Assembly (NCBI GenBank): GCA_938017915.1
Contig: CALIKW010000003.1
Location: 1-6,173, forward strand
Origin: an uncultured archaeon
GTDB lineage: Archaea > Aenigmatarchaeota > Aenigmatarchaeia > CG10238-14 > SCSR01
DNA: 6,173 bases
Reading direction: 5' to 3'
The position numbers and the translations under genes are program-made. The notes beneath the pieces were generated by a model that had not been told where the DNA came from, made no database searches, and saw only the letters and a program-made list of their open reading frames with translations. Each line of letters opens with the position of its first letter. Position 1 is the first letter of the stretch. Of this stretch, positions 5,624-6,173 are shown piece by piece.

Positions 5624-6173
5624 TGCTTGAAATTTTAGGTATTTGCCTTTTTGGTATTCTTATAGGATTGTTTGCAGGAATAATTCCAGGAATGCATATA
5701 AATACTCTTTTACCCTTCATCCTATTCCTTGGTTCTTACTTTAAAATAAGTTCACACAACTTAGCAATCTTAATAGTTTCTACTTCAGTAACAGAAATTT
5801 TTGTGAACTTTATATCCAGCATATTCATAGGAGCTCCGGAGGCAAACACAGCCCTTTCTGTTTTACCAGGTCATAAATTACTCTTAGAAGGAAGGGGATA
5901 CGAAGCAATTAAATTAACTGTAATAGGAGGGATTGGTGGACTGATTTTAAGTTTGTTCTTAGTTTTAATTCTTTCTCCTTGGTTTAAGGTTTTGTATAAA
6001 ACTTCAAGAAGTTTTATCCATTGGGTAATAGTTGGTTTTGTAATTTTTATGATAGTTTCTGAGAAAAAATTGAGAAAAATTCTTTCTGCATTTTTAATTT
6101 TTCTCCTTTCAGGATTTTTTGGTTTTATTTGCTTGAACTCTTCCTTAATAAGCCAGCAAAATGTTTTATTTCC
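5623..6173 (+). CDS. TctA-like polytopic membrane protein (COG1784 type), 3' truncated by window
   Basis: The frame opens at the ATG overlapping the preceding TAA and runs open for 183 codons to the window edge. The start, LLIG-like hydrophobic helix plus GLFAGIIPGMHINTLLPF (15-32), carries the glycine/proline signature of the TctA superfamily of tricarboxylate-transporter permeases. The segment GAPEANTALSVLPGH (70-84) followed by LLLEGRGYEAIKLTVIGG (86-103) closely matches what I know of the archaeal TctA-like family often listed as COG1784. Hydrophobic helices lie at about 4-22, 28-38, 47-70, 98-118, 132-146 and 153-172. Full-length relatives have about 400 residues, so more than half is missing here. 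Classical TctA works with a small membrane subunit TctB and a periplasmic binding protein TctC; neither is seen here, and the archaeal family is usually found without them, so its substrate is unknown. Its only visible partner is the coupled OB-fold protein. Confidence 0.85.
   Translation, partial: MLEILGICLFGILIGLFAGIIPGMHINTLLPFILFLGSYFKISSHNLAILIVSTSVTEIFVNFISSIFIGAPEANTALSVLPGHKLLLEGRGYEAIKLTVIGGIGGLILSLFLVLILSPWFKVLYKTSRSFIHWVIVGFVIFMIVSEKKLRKILSAFLIFLLSGFFGFICLNSSLISQQNVLF

Overview
The window looks like a compact, AT-rich archaeal chromosome segment, roughly 30% GC by eye. The archaeal reading rests on four things: a stand-alone TFIIB-type zinc ribbon, a TctA-like membrane protein of the type often found alone in archaea, an archaeal/eukaryote-like isoleucyl-tRNA synthetase with a C-terminal extension, and start codons that mostly lack Shine-Dalgarno sequences but carry an AT-rich TATA-like box about 26-27 bp upstream. 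The last pattern is the signature of leaderless archaeal transcripts. Very small proteins, heavy Lys/Ile/Glu use and short spacers would suit a DPANN-type or other small-genome archaeon, but the lineage is an inference.

Layout from left to right. Positions 1-38 hold what appears to be the first 12 codons of a minus-strand gene. It diverges from a 39-residue zinc-ribbon gene (91-210), and the two share a 14-bp palindromic AT box lying exactly midway between their start codons. A gap of 167 bp (211-377) follows with no convincing gene, though it contains a curious in-frame open stretch right after the zinc-ribbon stop. Histidyl-tRNA synthetase (hisS, 378-1667, plus) runs tail-to-tail, with only 11 bp between, into an unrecognised 144-residue Cys-motif protein on the minus strand (1679-2113). 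That gene diverges from isoleucyl-tRNA synthetase (ileS, 2187-5177, plus) across a 73-bp double promoter. After a T-rich spacer that can act as both terminator and promoter comes an apparent two-gene operon: a membrane-anchored OB-fold protein (5234-5623) and a TctA-like polytopic membrane protein (5623 to the window end, truncated), joined by a one-base TAATG overlap.

The two synthetases charge tRNA-His and tRNA-Ile. Both carry all the catalytic motifs I looked for and look functional. They sit near each other but appear to be transcribed separately. The parts most worth follow-up are the symmetric divergent promoter with the mini zinc ribbon, the 144-residue Cys-motif protein, and the translationally coupled OB-fold/TctA-like membrane pair. 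I see no CRISPR array, mobile element, tRNA or rRNA.
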